Assembly: GCA_937995985.1 (NCBI GenBank)
Contig: CALKIR010000048.1
Span: 1-40,438, forward strand
DNA length: 40,438 bases
Direction of reading: 5' to 3'
Source of the DNA: an uncultured Alcaligenaceae bacterium
Lineage (GTDB): Bacteria; Pseudomonadota; Gammaproteobacteria; Burkholderiales; Burkholderiaceae_B
The notes beneath the pieces were generated by a model. It searched no databases, was not told the origin of the DNA, and was given only the letters and a program-made list of their open reading frames with translations. The translations under genes were made by a program, and so were the position numbers. This document shows, piece by piece, positions 16,392-25,182 of the stretch. The stretch's first letter is position 1; each line of letters opens with the position of its first letter.

Positions 16392-17648
16392 CTATGCCTG
16401 TGCAGCATGACTCAAAGCCTGATCAACTAACTCGATCCAATGCATCACTGGCACCTCACTCGCATTGGCCAAATGCTGCTGACACCCAATATTCGCTGTA
16501 GCGATATAGCGTGGCGCCCCACGCATTAAGCTGGCTAATTTATTAGCACGCAATTGCTTGGATAACTGAGGCTGAAAAATAGAATAAGTCCCTGCCGAGC
16601 CACAACATAAATGGGCATTTTCAGGTACCTGCGGAGTATAGCCAAAACGCTGCAGCAACCGAGCAATAGAGACCTTGTCACGCAGTGCATGCTGAAAAGT
16701 ACAGGGTTCTTGTACCGCCACGGTAATCTGCTGATCACGCGGCTGAAAATCGCTGCCTACCTGATCCAGCTCTTGGGCCACAATTACACTAATATCTTTG
16801 CTTAATTCGGCAACCCTCTGTGCCTTAGCGGCATACACAGGATCCTCTTCGAGCAACAAACCATAATCTTGTACCTCTGCCCCGCATCCGCTCGCAGTCA
16901 TCACTATTGCCTCGACTGCCCCACTATCAATAAAGGGCCACCACGCATCAATATTGCGTCGCGCCTGCTCCTGAGCACCCGCTTTGTCATTATTATGATG
17001 GCGCACCGCTCCACAACAACCAGCACTATTGACCCGAACTAGCTGTATCCCAAAATGATCCAATACCCGTGCTGCTGCAGCATTAATCTCAGGCGACAAG
17101 GTTGGTTGCACACAGCCTTCGAGCACCAACATCTGACGGGCACGCTTGGTGGTGGGCCACTGTAAAGCAATTGGATCATGGCCAATACGCTCTGGCAGTT
17201 TTTCCTTGATAGCTTGAGGCAATATAGGCTTGAGCCGCTGACCAATAGATAACGCCCGCTCAAATCGTTCCGGCTCAGACACCACCTCTCGCACCGCCCA
17301 ACGCAAGAACTGCTCAGGGCGCGAGCGCTTGACCTTGCGTTCTACCACGGTCTTACCAATATCAAGCAAACGGCTGTACTGCACCCCTGATGGACAGGTA
17401 GTTTCACATGCGCGGCAAGTCAAACAACGATCCAAATGCGCCTGAGTAATGCGGGTTGGCTCCTTGCCTTCGAATACCTCTTTCATGAGGTAAATACGCC
17501 CACGCGGACCATCAAGCTCATCACCTAAAAGTTGATAAGTCGGACAGGTGGCATTACAAAAACCACAATGGACGCATTTTGCAATCAGATCTTTCGCCTT
17601 TTGCCCTGCTTCGGTATTTAAAAACTCTGGCGATAATGAAGTATGCAT
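16392..17648 (-). CDS. glcF: Glycolate oxidase iron-sulfur subunit GlcF
   Basis: A 418-aa subunit passing electrons from the GlcD/E flavin to the quinone pool. Two ferredoxin-type [4Fe-4S] sites lie in the first 110 residues: CVHCGFCNATCP and CLTCRACETTCP. Two cysteine-rich CCG domains follow (AGCCGAVRHHN near 210 and HLCCGSAGTYS near 350), as in heterodisulphide reductase-like subunits. The ATG shares one base with the glcE stop (TAATG), so it is translationally coupled. It is the last gene of glcDEF. Confidence 0.95.
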   Translation of the reverse strand: MHTSLSPEFLNTEAGQKAKDLIAKCVHCGFCNATCPTYQLLGDELDGPRGRIYLMKEVFEGKEPTRITQAHLDRCLTCRACETTCPSGVQYSRLLDIGKTVVERKVKRSRPEQFLRWAVREVVSEPERFERALSIGQRLKPILPQAIKEKLPERIGHDPIALQWPTTKRARQMLVLEGCVQPTLSPEINAAAARVLDHFGIQLVRVNSAGCCGAVRHHNNDKAGAQEQARRNIDAWWPFIDSGAVEAIVMTASGCGAEVQDYGLLLEEDPVYAAKAQRVAELSKDISVIVAQELDQVGSDFQPRDQQITVAVQEPCTFQHALRDKVSIARLLQRFGYTPQVPENAHLCCGSAGTYSIFQPQLSKQLRANKLASLMRGAPRYIATANIGCQQHLANASEVPVMHWIELVDQALSHAAQA

Positions 17649-18751
17649 TAGAGCTCCCCTGGGTAAATTCTGCCTGGGTTAAAAATCCCTGCTGGATCAA
17701 ATTTCTCTTTTAAGCGCTTTTGAATGCCTAAAACAACAGGATCTAAGGGATGAAACACGGCCAAATCAGTACCATGCTGACGAAAAACAGTGGCGGTTCC
17801 CCCTACAGCGGCTACCTGCTCCCGAATAACTTCGGCTGGCCAATCACTAAAACACCACCGCAAGGCCCCGCCCCATTCAATAAGCTGAGGCAGCTCAGGT
17901 AATATGGGCTCGGTAGTACTGGGTACTGATAAGCGCCACAATGGCTGCTTGAGTACTTCTTCGCGCCTAAACCAATGGTATTGCTGCTCACGTACCGCGC
18001 GCCACAATGCATCGGCCTGCTCCTTATCCAATACTGTGCCTTGAATAATATCCTGAGCCACTGCTAAAGCACTGGGTGCGCCCGATAGCCGCACAAACAA
18101 CTGATCGTCATGCCACAAAGAAGCAGAAATGGGGATGGGTTGCCCTCCCCAAGTATTTAAATGATGCAACGCCTCGTGTTGGGAGGCAGACAATTGTAAA
18201 GTAAGCTCCTTAACTGGCTTAGGCAATACTTTAATAGAGAGCTCTGCCAAAATACCTAAAGTACCCAAACTGCCTGCCAATAAGCGCGATACATCATACC
18301 CGGCTACATTCTTCATCACTTGACCGCCAAAAGTCATCACACGTCCTTGGCCATCAATGAGTCGAATACCCAATATAAAATCTCGCACCCCTCCGGCTTG
18401 GGCACGACGCGGTCCCGCCAAACCACTGGCAACACAACCAGCAATAGTCGCCTCGGGACCAAATAAAGGCGGCTCAAATGGCAAAAACTGATGATTACGG
18501 GCCAGCAATTCTTTGATTTCAGAAACTGTGGTTCCCCCTTTAACAGTAATCACCAATTCAGATGGCTCATACTCGATCACCCCTTGGTATTCAGTCAATA
18601 CCATTGGCTCGCCTTGGGTTGGGTGACCATAAAAATCCTTACTTCCTGAGCCAAGCAAACGCAAAGGCCGCCTGTCTGCCTGAGCGGCGCGCACTTGATC
18701 AACCCATCGTTGCACTATGGGGTCCATTGGTTCATTATTCATTTCAGTCAT
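17648..18751 (-). CDS. glcE: Glycolate oxidase FAD-binding subunit GlcE
   Basis: A 367-aa FAD-binding PCMH-type subunit. LRLLGSGSKDFYG and PLFGPEATIAGCVASGLAGPRRAQAGGVRDFILG form the FAD site, and MKNVAGYDVSRLLAGSLGTLG is characteristic of GlcE. The C-terminus ends in FDPAGIFNPGRIYPGEL, the usual family close. GlcE is required with GlcD and GlcF for glycolate oxidation to glyoxylate. It starts 19 nt after glcD. Confidence 0.95.
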   Translation of the reverse strand: MTEMNNEPMDPIVQRWVDQVRAAQADRRPLRLLGSGSKDFYGHPTQGEPMVLTEYQGVIEYEPSELVITVKGGTTVSEIKELLARNHQFLPFEPPLFGPEATIAGCVASGLAGPRRAQAGGVRDFILGIRLIDGQGRVMTFGGQVMKNVAGYDVSRLLAGSLGTLGILAELSIKVLPKPVKELTLQLSASQHEALHHLNTWGGQPIPISASLWHDDQLFVRLSGAPSALAVAQDIIQGTVLDKEQADALWRAVREQQYHWFRREEVLKQPLWRLSVPSTTEPILPELPQLIEWGGALRWCFSDWPAEVIREQVAAVGGTATVFRQHGTDLAVFHPLDPVVLGIQKRLKEKFDPAGIFNPGRIYPGEL

Positions 18752-18770
18752 TCAAAATACCCATTTGGTC

Positions 18771-20321
18771 TTAAAAGCGAGGCAAATGCGGGAAAGGAAT
18801 CTGCCCGCCATGAACATGCATCATGCCAAATTCAGCACATCGATTTAGCGTTGGGATGGCCTTGCCTGGATTCAACAAAGCCTGAGCATCAAAAGCATGT
18901 TTGATAGCAAAAAACAGGTCGCGCTCCTGTTCATTAAACTGAACACACATTTGATTAATCTTTTCTACCCCCACTCCGTGCTCACCGGTAATGGTCCCAC
19001 CTAACGCAACAGAAAGCTCAAGAATTTCACCCCCGAACTCCTGCGCTTTAATACGCTCTTCCTCAATGCTGCTGTCATAAAGGACCAAGGGGTGTAAATT
19101 ACCATCCCCAGCATGAAAAACATTTAGGCAACGCAATCCATATTTCTTTTCCATTTCTGCTATGGCATTCAACATTTCCCCTAAACGTTTGCGAGGAATA
19201 GTGCCGTCCATACACAAATAATCTGGGGAAATGCGCCCAGCTGCAGGAAATGCGGCCTTGCGACCCGCCCAAAATAACTCACGCTCCTCATCAGACTGTG
19301 AAACCTTGATTTCAGTAGCGCCAAATTCCTTGAGCACCGCTTCAATACGAGCGATCTCATCCGCCACCTCTTCGTGCGTCCCATCAGATTCACAAATCAA
19401 CATCGCTTTGGCATCTAATGGATAGCCTGCCCGTACAAATGCTTCGGCAGCAGCAGTCGCAGGCTGATCCATCATTTCTAATCCGGCTGGAATAATCCCT
19501 GCTGCAATAATCCCTGCAACCGCATCAGCAGCTTTTTCGACCGCATCAAAGCTCGCGAGCACACATTGAGCAAAGCGGGGGGTAGGTGTGAGCTTGAGCG
19601 TAACCTCCGTCACCACTGCAAGCATCCCCTCAGAACCAATTAATAAGGCCATCAAATCATAGCCTGGGGTATCCAAAGCATGGCTCCCTACCTCAAACAC
19701 CTCGCCCTGAATGGTAACCCCACGGATACGCAGCACATTATGTACCGTAAGACCATATTTCAAACAATGCACCCCCCCTGCATTTTCAGCAATATTGCCA
19801 CCTATAGTGCAGGCAATCTGTGAAGAAGGATCCGGCGCATAATACAATCCATAGGGCTCTGCTGCCTGAGATACCTGAATATTGCGCACCCCTGGCTGCA
19901 CTGTTGCAGTGCGCGCATACTGATCTATTTTGAGGATGCGATTTAAACGGGCCAATGATATTATCACCCCATGAGGATGCGGTAAGGCTCCACCTGATAA
20001 TCCAGTACCTGCCCCGCGTGCCACAATCGGCACCCCTAACCGAGCACATACTTTGATAGCGGTAACCACCTGCGCCTCCGTCTCTGGCAGCACTACGGCT
20101 AATGGCACATGTGTCATTAACGTAAACCCGTCACACTCATAAGGGCGTAACTGCTCATCGGTATGCAGTACCATTGATGCAGGCAATGCATCCTTGAGGG
20201 CGGTCACTACGGCCTCTTTACTAATATGGGAGAAATCCTGATCTGCCTCGGCAAACGATAATGGGGCAGACCCTTGTTCAAGAACCTGTGCTGTAGTGTG
20301 TGAAGATTGAACCTGGCTCAT
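18771..20321 (-). CDS. glcD: Glycolate oxidase catalytic subunit GlcD
   Basis: A 516-aa FAD-linked oxidase of the vanillyl-alcohol-oxidase fold. The FAD domain holds VPIVARGAGTGLSGGALP, PDPSSQIACTIGGNIAENAGG and LIGSEGMLAVVTEVTL. The C-terminal domain has GLRCLNVFHAGDGNLHPLVLYD and GGTITGEHGVGVEK. It oxidises glycolate (and often D-lactate). AAGG lies 6 nt before the ATG. A palindrome 20 nt upstream may be its operator; no glcC regulator is in the window. Confidence 0.95.
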   Translation of the reverse strand: MSQVQSSHTTAQVLEQGSAPLSFAEADQDFSHISKEAVVTALKDALPASMVLHTDEQLRPYECDGFTLMTHVPLAVVLPETEAQVVTAIKVCARLGVPIVARGAGTGLSGGALPHPHGVIISLARLNRILKIDQYARTATVQPGVRNIQVSQAAEPYGLYYAPDPSSQIACTIGGNIAENAGGVHCLKYGLTVHNVLRIRGVTIQGEVFEVGSHALDTPGYDLMALLIGSEGMLAVVTEVTLKLTPTPRFAQCVLASFDAVEKAADAVAGIIAAGIIPAGLEMMDQPATAAAEAFVRAGYPLDAKAMLICESDGTHEEVADEIARIEAVLKEFGATEIKVSQSDEERELFWAGRKAAFPAAGRISPDYLCMDGTIPRKRLGEMLNAIAEMEKKYGLRCLNVFHAGDGNLHPLVLYDSSIEEERIKAQEFGGEILELSVALGGTITGEHGVGVEKINQMCVQFNEQERDLFFAIKHAFDAQALLNPGKAIPTLNRCAEFGMMHVHGGQIPFPHLPRF

Positions 20322-20340
20322 GTCTGACCTTGGTATTTAT

Positions 20341-20361
20341 TAGAGTACTTGTCGTACTCTA
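20341..20361 (-). promoter_or_regulatory. Perfect inverted repeat (operator candidate) upstream of glcD
   Basis: TAGAGTAC and GTACTCTA form a perfect 8-bp inverted repeat with a 5-nt spacer, 20 nt before the glcD start. A weak minus-strand promoter overlaps it: -10-like TATAGA at 20363-20358 and -35-like TTAACA at 20384-20379, with a short 15-nt spacer. The position over the -10 suits a repressor such as a GntR-type glycolate regulator. It does not match the E. coli GlcC consensus I recall. Confidence 0.45.
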
Positions 20362-20480
20362 TACTTTACTTTGTTTAATGTTAAATGTCTTGACGGTATA
20401 ACCCCGAAGGGCCTAACTTTACATGTTTCAACGGGTAGATCTCGTAAGCAAAACTCAGTTATGTTATCTTTTACACTTTG

Positions 20481-20517
20481 GTGCTGTAAAGCTGCAAGCC
20501 ATCTGTGTGTACAGCAC
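20481..20517. repeat. 8-bp inverted repeat in the mlaF leader region
   Basis: GTGCTGTA and TACAGCAC form a perfect 8-bp inverted repeat with a 21-nt spacer, about 55 nt before mlaF. The same 8-mer pair forms the outer stem of the pgi/glcF hairpin. It may be chance. Confidence 0.25.
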
Positions 20518-20571
20518 AGCGTGTATTATTTTCAGTCTTCGCCACGGCGACAAGAGGCTACTTGACCGATC

Positions 20572-21402
20572 ATGAGTGCGACCACCCAATCCAATCAGCC
20601 ATTGATTCGCTTTACCGATGTCTCATTAGGGTACGGCGATTTTACGGTACTTAAACACATTAACCTTGAGGCCCAACGGGGCCAAGTGGTGGCCATGATG
20701 GGCGGTTCAGGGTCAGGCAAAACCACATTGCTTCGTGCTGCGACCGCACAAATCTTTGCCCAATCTGGAACCATCGAAGTATTTGGCAAAGACCTTGATC
20801 GATGCACCCCTCGTGAAATAGAGCAGCTCAGAAAACGAATGGGAGTACTCTTTCAACAGGGGGCTTTATTTACTGATCTCAATGTATTTGATAATGTCGC
20901 CTTTCCCTTACGCGAGCATGCCCGCCTGACCCAGGCAGAAATCCGCCGCATCGTCTTAGAAAAGCTAGACGCCGTTGGCTTGCGCGCAGCAGCACACCTT
21001 AAGATTAGTGAAATATCAGGTGGAATGGCCCGCCGCGTCGCCTTAGCCCGAGCCATAGTGCTTGAGCCAGAGCTTATCTTTTATGATGAGCCTTTTGCTG
21101 GCTTAGACCCTATTTCTTTAGGGGTAACCGCACAACTAATTCGTGACCTGAGTGATGAGCTCAATTGTGCCTCCATTATTATTACGCACGATGTGCCTGA
21201 ATCTTTTAAAATTGCGGATTATGTTTATCTTGTGGGCCAAGGCAAAATGATCACACATGGCACCCCCACCGAGCTCGAAAACAGCCAAGACAAATATGTA
21301 CAGCAGTTCCTCAAGGGTCTGCCTGATGGGCCCATTGCTTTTAATTACCCAATCACGCCTGCTTTCGAGGCCTGGTTAGAAAAAAACTCCAAGCTCTCAT
21401 GA
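20572..21402 (+). CDS. mlaF: Phospholipid ABC transporter ATP-binding protein MlaF
   Basis: A 276-aa ATPase powering MlaFED, which moves phospholipid between the inner membrane and periplasmic MlaC. Walker A is GGSGSGKT (44-51), the signature SEISGGMARRVALARA, Walker B LIFYDEPFAGLD, and the H-loop is in IIITHD. The C-terminal extension (about residues 240-276) is where MlaF normally contacts MlaB or its own dimer partner, though no mlaB gene is nearby. It overlaps mlaE by 4 nt. Confidence 0.95.
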   Translation: MSATTQSNQPLIRFTDVSLGYGDFTVLKHINLEAQRGQVVAMMGGSGSGKTTLLRAATAQIFAQSGTIEVFGKDLDRCTPREIEQLRKRMGVLFQQGALFTDLNVFDNVAFPLREHARLTQAEIRRIVLEKLDAVGLRAAAHLKISEISGGMARRVALARAIVLEPELIFYDEPFAGLDPISLGVTAQLIRDLSDELNCASIIITHDVPESFKIADYVYLVGQGKMITHGTPTELENSQDKYVQQFLKGLPDGPIAFNYPITPAFEAWLEKNSKLS

Positions 21403-22184
21403 ACGCACTATTTACTGCCATTGCCGCTTTTGGACACAAAATCCTCCAGAGCTTTTACACTCTGGGGGCTTTCACGCGCTTGCTATTTGCTTTGCTCAAA
21501 CGCTCAGGGATTATCTTCTCGCGTCCGCGTTTGGTGTCACAACAAGTGCATTTTATTGGTAATTATTCCTTACTCATTATCGGCGTATCTGGGCTTTTTG
21601 TTGGCTTTGTCCTGGGCTTGCAAGGATATTACACCTTAAACCGCTATGGCTCCGAAGAGGCTTTAGGCCTACTTGTTGCACTTTCCCTAACACGCGAGCT
21701 TGGCCCTGTAGTCACGGCCTTGCTCTTTGCCGGCCGTGCAGGCACCTCCCTGACCGCTGAAATTGGCCTAATGAAAGCCGGCGAGCAACTTGCCGCCATG
21801 GAGGTCATGGCTGTTGACCCTCTGCGGCGCGTATTAGTCCCTCGCTTTTGGGGGGGCATCATTGCAATGCCCCTACTTGCCGCAGTCTTTTCAGCAGTAG
21901 GTGTGATTGGCGGCTGGATAGTGGGCGTGTTACTCATTGGCATTGATCCAGGAGCGTTTTGGTCACAGATGCAAGACGGTGTAGATGTCATCAATGATGT
22001 ACTCAACGGCGTCATTAAAAGCATTGTATTTGGGGTCGTGGTCACACTCATTGCCCTTTATACTGGCTGGACCGCTCGCCCAACCCCCGAAGGTGTTTCC
22101 CGAGCAACCACCATGACAGTAGTCAGTGGGTCATTAGCTGTTTTAGGCTTAGACTTTCTGATGACTGCCTTGATGTTTAGCTAA
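21399..22184 (+). CDS. mlaE: Phospholipid ABC transporter permease MlaE
   Basis: A 261-aa MlaE/YrbE permease. An interfacial N-terminal helix is followed by about five membrane segments (LLIIGVSGLFVGFVLGL, the TRELGPVVTALLFAGR coupling region, MPLLAAVFSAVGVIGGWIVG and the last helices). The TRELGPV and AGTSLTAEIGLMKAGEQLAAMEVM stretches are family hallmarks. It is translationally coupled to mlaF by ATGA. Confidence 0.95.
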   Translation: MNALFTAIAAFGHKILQSFYTLGAFTRLLFALLKRSGIIFSRPRLVSQQVHFIGNYSLLIIGVSGLFVGFVLGLQGYYTLNRYGSEEALGLLVALSLTRELGPVVTALLFAGRAGTSLTAEIGLMKAGEQLAAMEVMAVDPLRRVLVPRFWGGIIAMPLLAAVFSAVGVIGGWIVGVLLIGIDPGAFWSQMQDGVDVINDVLNGVIKSIVFGVVVTLIALYTGWTARPTPEGVSRATTMTVVSGSLAVLGLDFLMTALMFS

Positions 22185-22244
22185 TACCAGCCAAAATTCC
22201 ATATATCAAAAACATAGGCAAGCATTTCACATACGGAACCAGTT

Positions 22245-22700
22245 ATGTCACACAGCAAAACAGATTTTTGGGTGGGCGTCTTTGTATTTCTTGGCTTAGT
22301 GGCCTTGGCTTTTCTCGCCCTGCGCGCAGGCAACCTAAGCAGCTTTTCTTTTGCCCCAACCTACCGCGTTGAAGCCTCATTTAGTAACATTGGCGGACTA
22401 AAAGTTCGTGCCCCGGTTAAAAGCAGTGGGGTAGTCGTTGGACGAGTTGTCGATATTAGCTTTGACAACCAAACCTTCCATGCCATTGCTACCCTAGAGA
22501 TAGAGTCACAATACAAATTTCCTGCAGACAGTGCAGCCTCCATCCTAACCTCTGGCCTATTAGGAGAACAATACATTGGAATTTCTCCGGGCGGAGATGA
22601 TCAAGATCTCACCAATGGCTCTACCATTTTGTATACTCAAAGCGCGGTCGTACTCGAGGAGCTCATCAGCAAATTCCTCTACAATATGGCCGGTGACTAA
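22245..22700 (+). CDS. mlaD: Phospholipid transporter substrate-binding MCE protein MlaD
   Basis: A 151-aa protein with one N-terminal membrane helix (FWVGVFVFLGLVALAFLAL) and a single periplasmic MCE domain: YRVEASFSNIGGLKVRAPVKSSGVVVGRV. It then has the TSGLLGEQYIGISPGGDD segment that lines the hexameric lipid channel. It is shorter than E. coli MlaD (183 aa), mainly at the C-terminus. It follows mlaE by 60 nt. Confidence 0.95.
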   Translation: MSHSKTDFWVGVFVFLGLVALAFLALRAGNLSSFSFAPTYRVEASFSNIGGLKVRAPVKSSGVVVGRVVDISFDNQTFHAIATLEIESQYKFPADSAASILTSGLLGEQYIGISPGGDDQDLTNGSTILYTQSAVVLEELISKFLYNMAGD

Positions 22701-22732
22701 GTAGCAACACGATACTAAAATTAAGGTCATTT

Positions 22733-23596
22733 ATGTCTGTGCAAAACTCCAACAACAAACCGCGCATCAAAAAAACCATGCGCTTCGGTCTGGCAACTGC
22801 TGCACTATTATTAGGTGCAGGTTGTGCGACTGTTCCACACCCTGATCCCAACGATCCGCTTGAGCGCTATAACCGTACCATGGACAGCATCAACTATCAT
22901 GTTGATCATGCCGTAGTGTTGCCCGTCACAAATATGTACAAAGCGCTCACCCCCCAACCAGCTCAGACCTGTGTGAGCAATATCTTTAACAACCTTGGGG
23001 ACCTTTGGTCAGCAGTCAACAGCTTTTTCCAAGGTCGCCCCCATGACTTTTTCAATAGCTTAGGACGTGTCCTCTTTAATACCACCATGGGCCTAGGTGG
23101 CTGTATTGACGTCGCCTCTAAAAATGGTGCCAAGTCAATTCCTAATGATCTCGGTACTACCCTAGGGGTATGGGGCGTACCTGCAGGTCCTTATGTGGTA
23201 CTGCCAGGATTGGGCCCCAGCACCGTCCGTGATGGCGTGACCCGTGTCGGAGGGTTTGCCACAGGCTTCTCATCCACCTATCCTATTATGGAAATCAACC
23301 GCGTCCCCGTACGTAATTCTATTCTTGCCTTTTATCTTTTGGATATGCGCGCGGGGCTTACCGATGCAGAAGACCTGGTAGATGATCTCGCCCTAGACCG
23401 TTACAGCTTTATCCGTGATGCTTATTTACAGCGTCGTGAAGCACTGGTTCGCAGCAAAAAAGCACCTGTAGGCAGCGATATCTACACAGACTTACCTACC
23501 TACGAGGACTTTTACCAAGAGGCAACAGATGATTTGCCTGTCTATGAGGACCCTGAAGCGGACCTCTCGGACAATGATCCTCACAAGACAAAGTAA
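22733..23596 (+). CDS. mlaA: Outer-membrane lipoprotein MlaA (VacJ)
   Basis: A 287-aa MlaA that takes mislocalised phospholipid from the outer leaflet of the outer membrane. PDPNDPLERYNRTMDSIN and the following porin-contacting helices are typical, as is GPSTVRDGVTR. The signal peptide leads to Cys31, but the lipobox reads L-G-A-G-C, with Gly rather than Leu/Val/Ile at -3. AAGG stands 7 nt before ATG 22733; ATG 22778 would give a shorter, more classical signal. The C-terminal 25 residues are very acidic. Having mlaA inside the operon is normal for betaproteobacteria. Confidence 0.93.
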   Translation: MSVQNSNNKPRIKKTMRFGLATAALLLGAGCATVPHPDPNDPLERYNRTMDSINYHVDHAVVLPVTNMYKALTPQPAQTCVSNIFNNLGDLWSAVNSFFQGRPHDFFNSLGRVLFNTTMGLGGCIDVASKNGAKSIPNDLGTTLGVWGVPAGPYVVLPGLGPSTVRDGVTRVGGFATGFSSTYPIMEINRVPVRNSILAFYLLDMRAGLTDAEDLVDDLALDRYSFIRDAYLQRREALVRSKKAPVGSDIYTDLPTYEDFYQEATDDLPVYEDPEADLSDNDPHKTK

Positions 23597-23608
23597 AGGA
23601 CAATACTC

Positions 23609-24259
23609 ATGCAATCCATACAGCTAGCACGCATGCACTCTTTTTCTACCCGCTTGCTTGGCGTTTTAAGTGTCTTGGTCATTGCACTCCTTATGAGCCC
23701 AGCATGGGCTCAGGTCAACCCCAAAGCCTCTCCCCCCGAGTTTGTACAAGCTGTGGCGGATCAGGCTCTTGAGGCAGTAAAAAGTAACACCGCTGCCCAA
23801 CAAGGGGATCGTCAGGCCATTGATGCACTCGTTGACGAATATGTGCTACCCTATGTTAACTTTGAGAAAACTACTCGCCTGGCTACCGGCCCGCATTGGC
23901 GCCAAGCCAGCGAGCAACAACGCCAAGAGTTAATAGAGGCGTTTAAAAACACCCTTATTCGCACCTATAGCGGCGCTCTTTCCAAGGTTGACGAACTATC
24001 AGAAATCAAGGTTCAACCTTTCCGGGGCAATCCAGATGCCGCTGATGTGGTGGTTCGCACCATTGTCTCCCAGCGCAATAACCCCGATGTTGCTGTAGAC
24101 TATCGAATGGAACAAACTCCCGAAGGGTGGAAGATATACGATCTCAACATCGAAGGCATTTGGCTGATCCAAAACTACCGCAATCAGTTCGCACAACTGA
24201 TCAACCAACGCGGCTTTGACGGCCTAATTGAGGCACTAAATAGCAAAAAACGTGATTAA
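23609..24259 (+). CDS. mlaC: Periplasmic phospholipid-binding protein MlaC
   Basis: A 216-aa periplasmic carrier shuttling phospholipid between MlaA and MlaFED. A cleavable signal peptide ends near SPAWA (about residue 34). The MlaC/Ttg2D domain includes DEYVLPYVNFEKTTRLATG, FKNTLIRTYSGAL and GWKIYDLNIEGIWLIQNYRNQF. AAAGGA precedes the ATG at good distance. It is the last mla gene; the STAS protein MlaB expected next is not found in the following 131 nt. Confidence 0.95.
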   Translation: MQSIQLARMHSFSTRLLGVLSVLVIALLMSPAWAQVNPKASPPEFVQAVADQALEAVKSNTAAQQGDRQAIDALVDEYVLPYVNFEKTTRLATGPHWRQASEQQRQELIEAFKNTLIRTYSGALSKVDELSEIKVQPFRGNPDAADVVVRTIVSQRNNPDVAVDYRMEQTPEGWKIYDLNIEGIWLIQNYRNQFAQLINQRGFDGLIEALNSKKRD

Positions 24260-24348
24260 ACACACGTCAAATAGCAAACTGGTAGCCCAACGCCTGCTCA
24301 CTCATTAACGAGCATTTCCATAACATGCTCCTTGTTCACCATTGACTT

Positions 24349-24375
24349 AGTCTGGCCTTGTCCTAAGGTCAGACT
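24349..24375 (+). terminator. 11-bp hairpin before the exporter ATPase gene
   Basis: AGTCTGGCCTT pairs with AAGGTCAGACT (one G-T wobble) around a 5-nt loop, ending 15 nt before the next ATG. Without a T-tract it may be an attenuator, an RNA processing site or a weak terminator of the mla transcript. A second small stem (GAGCAT / ATGCTC) lies about 25 nt before it. Confidence 0.35.
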
Positions 24376-24390
24376 CCTTGTCCCCTATTT

Positions 24391-25182
24391 ATGACGGCAA
24401 TACGACTAGAAAACGTTAGCAAAACCTTTTATGCCCCAGCCAAAGGAATCAAAGGGTTACTCGGTATGACTGACCCGACTCAAGGCTTTCAGGCATTACG
24501 CTCCATTAATTTAACCATAGAACATGGCGAATTTTTCGGTTTGCTTGGCCCTAATGGCGCTGGCAAAACCACCATGATTTCTATTTTGGCCGGCTTAACC
24601 CGAGCCAGCACCGGACGGGCCAGTGTCTGCGGCTATGATGTAGTCGAAGATTTTCGTCGCTCACGCCGAGCATTAGGCGTGGTGCCCCAGGAAATAGTCT
24701 ACGACCCTTTTTTTACAGTGCGTGAAACATTACGCATTCAATCAGGCTATTTTGGTCTGCGTCAAAATGACGACTGGATAGACGAAATCCTTCACAACCT
24801 AGGTCTTAGCGACAAAAGCGATACCAATATGCGGGCTCTCTCTGGTGGGATGAAGCGGCGGGTTTTAGTCGCCCAGGCCTTAGTCCATCGCCCCCCTGTA
24901 ATTATTCTTGACGAGCCGACCGCAGGGGTGGATGTGGATCTACGACGCAACCTCTGGGAGTTTATTTCCCGCTTGAATCGCGAAGGCCATACCATCTTAC
25001 TCACTACTCACTATCTCGAAGAGGCCGAAGCCTTGTGTAACCGCATTGCCATGCTCAAAGCTGGAGAAATAGTCGCACTTGATACCACTCAAGCCCTATT
25101 AGAAAATGTAGGCAGCACAGACTTAGAGGATGCTTTTGTACGCATCATGCATAGCGAACAATCCGAGAGGGTAACAGCATGA
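24391..25182 (+). CDS. ABC-2 type transporter ATP-binding protein (YadG-like)
   Basis: A 263-aa ATPase. Walker A is GPNGAGKT (53-60), the Q-loop lies in VVPQEIVYDPFFTV, the signature is ALSGGMKRRVLVAQAL, Walker B VIILDEPTAGVD, and the H-loop is in LLTTHYLEEAE. It resembles the CcmA/YadG group of exporters. The substrate is unknown. It overlaps the permease gene by 4 nt. This pair stands between mla and ibaG-murA in many Burkholderiales. Confidence 0.9.
   Translation: MTAIRLENVSKTFYAPAKGIKGLLGMTDPTQGFQALRSINLTIEHGEFFGLLGPNGAGKTTMISILAGLTRASTGRASVCGYDVVEDFRRSRRALGVVPQEIVYDPFFTVRETLRIQSGYFGLRQNDDWIDEILHNLGLSDKSDTNMRALSGGMKRRVLVAQALVHRPPVIILDEPTAGVDVDLRRNLWEFISRLNREGHTILLTTHYLEEAEALCNRIAMLKAGEIVALDTTQALLENVGSTDLEDAFVRIMHSEQSERVTA

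Noticed and set aside
20371..20565. 64-codon frame between glcD and mlaF
   Set aside because: No ribosome site or motif; the region looks like divergent promoter DNA.
24260..24390. Remnant of mlaB in the gap after mlaC
   Set aside because: No stretch resembling a STAS domain could be read in any frame; the gap is too short.
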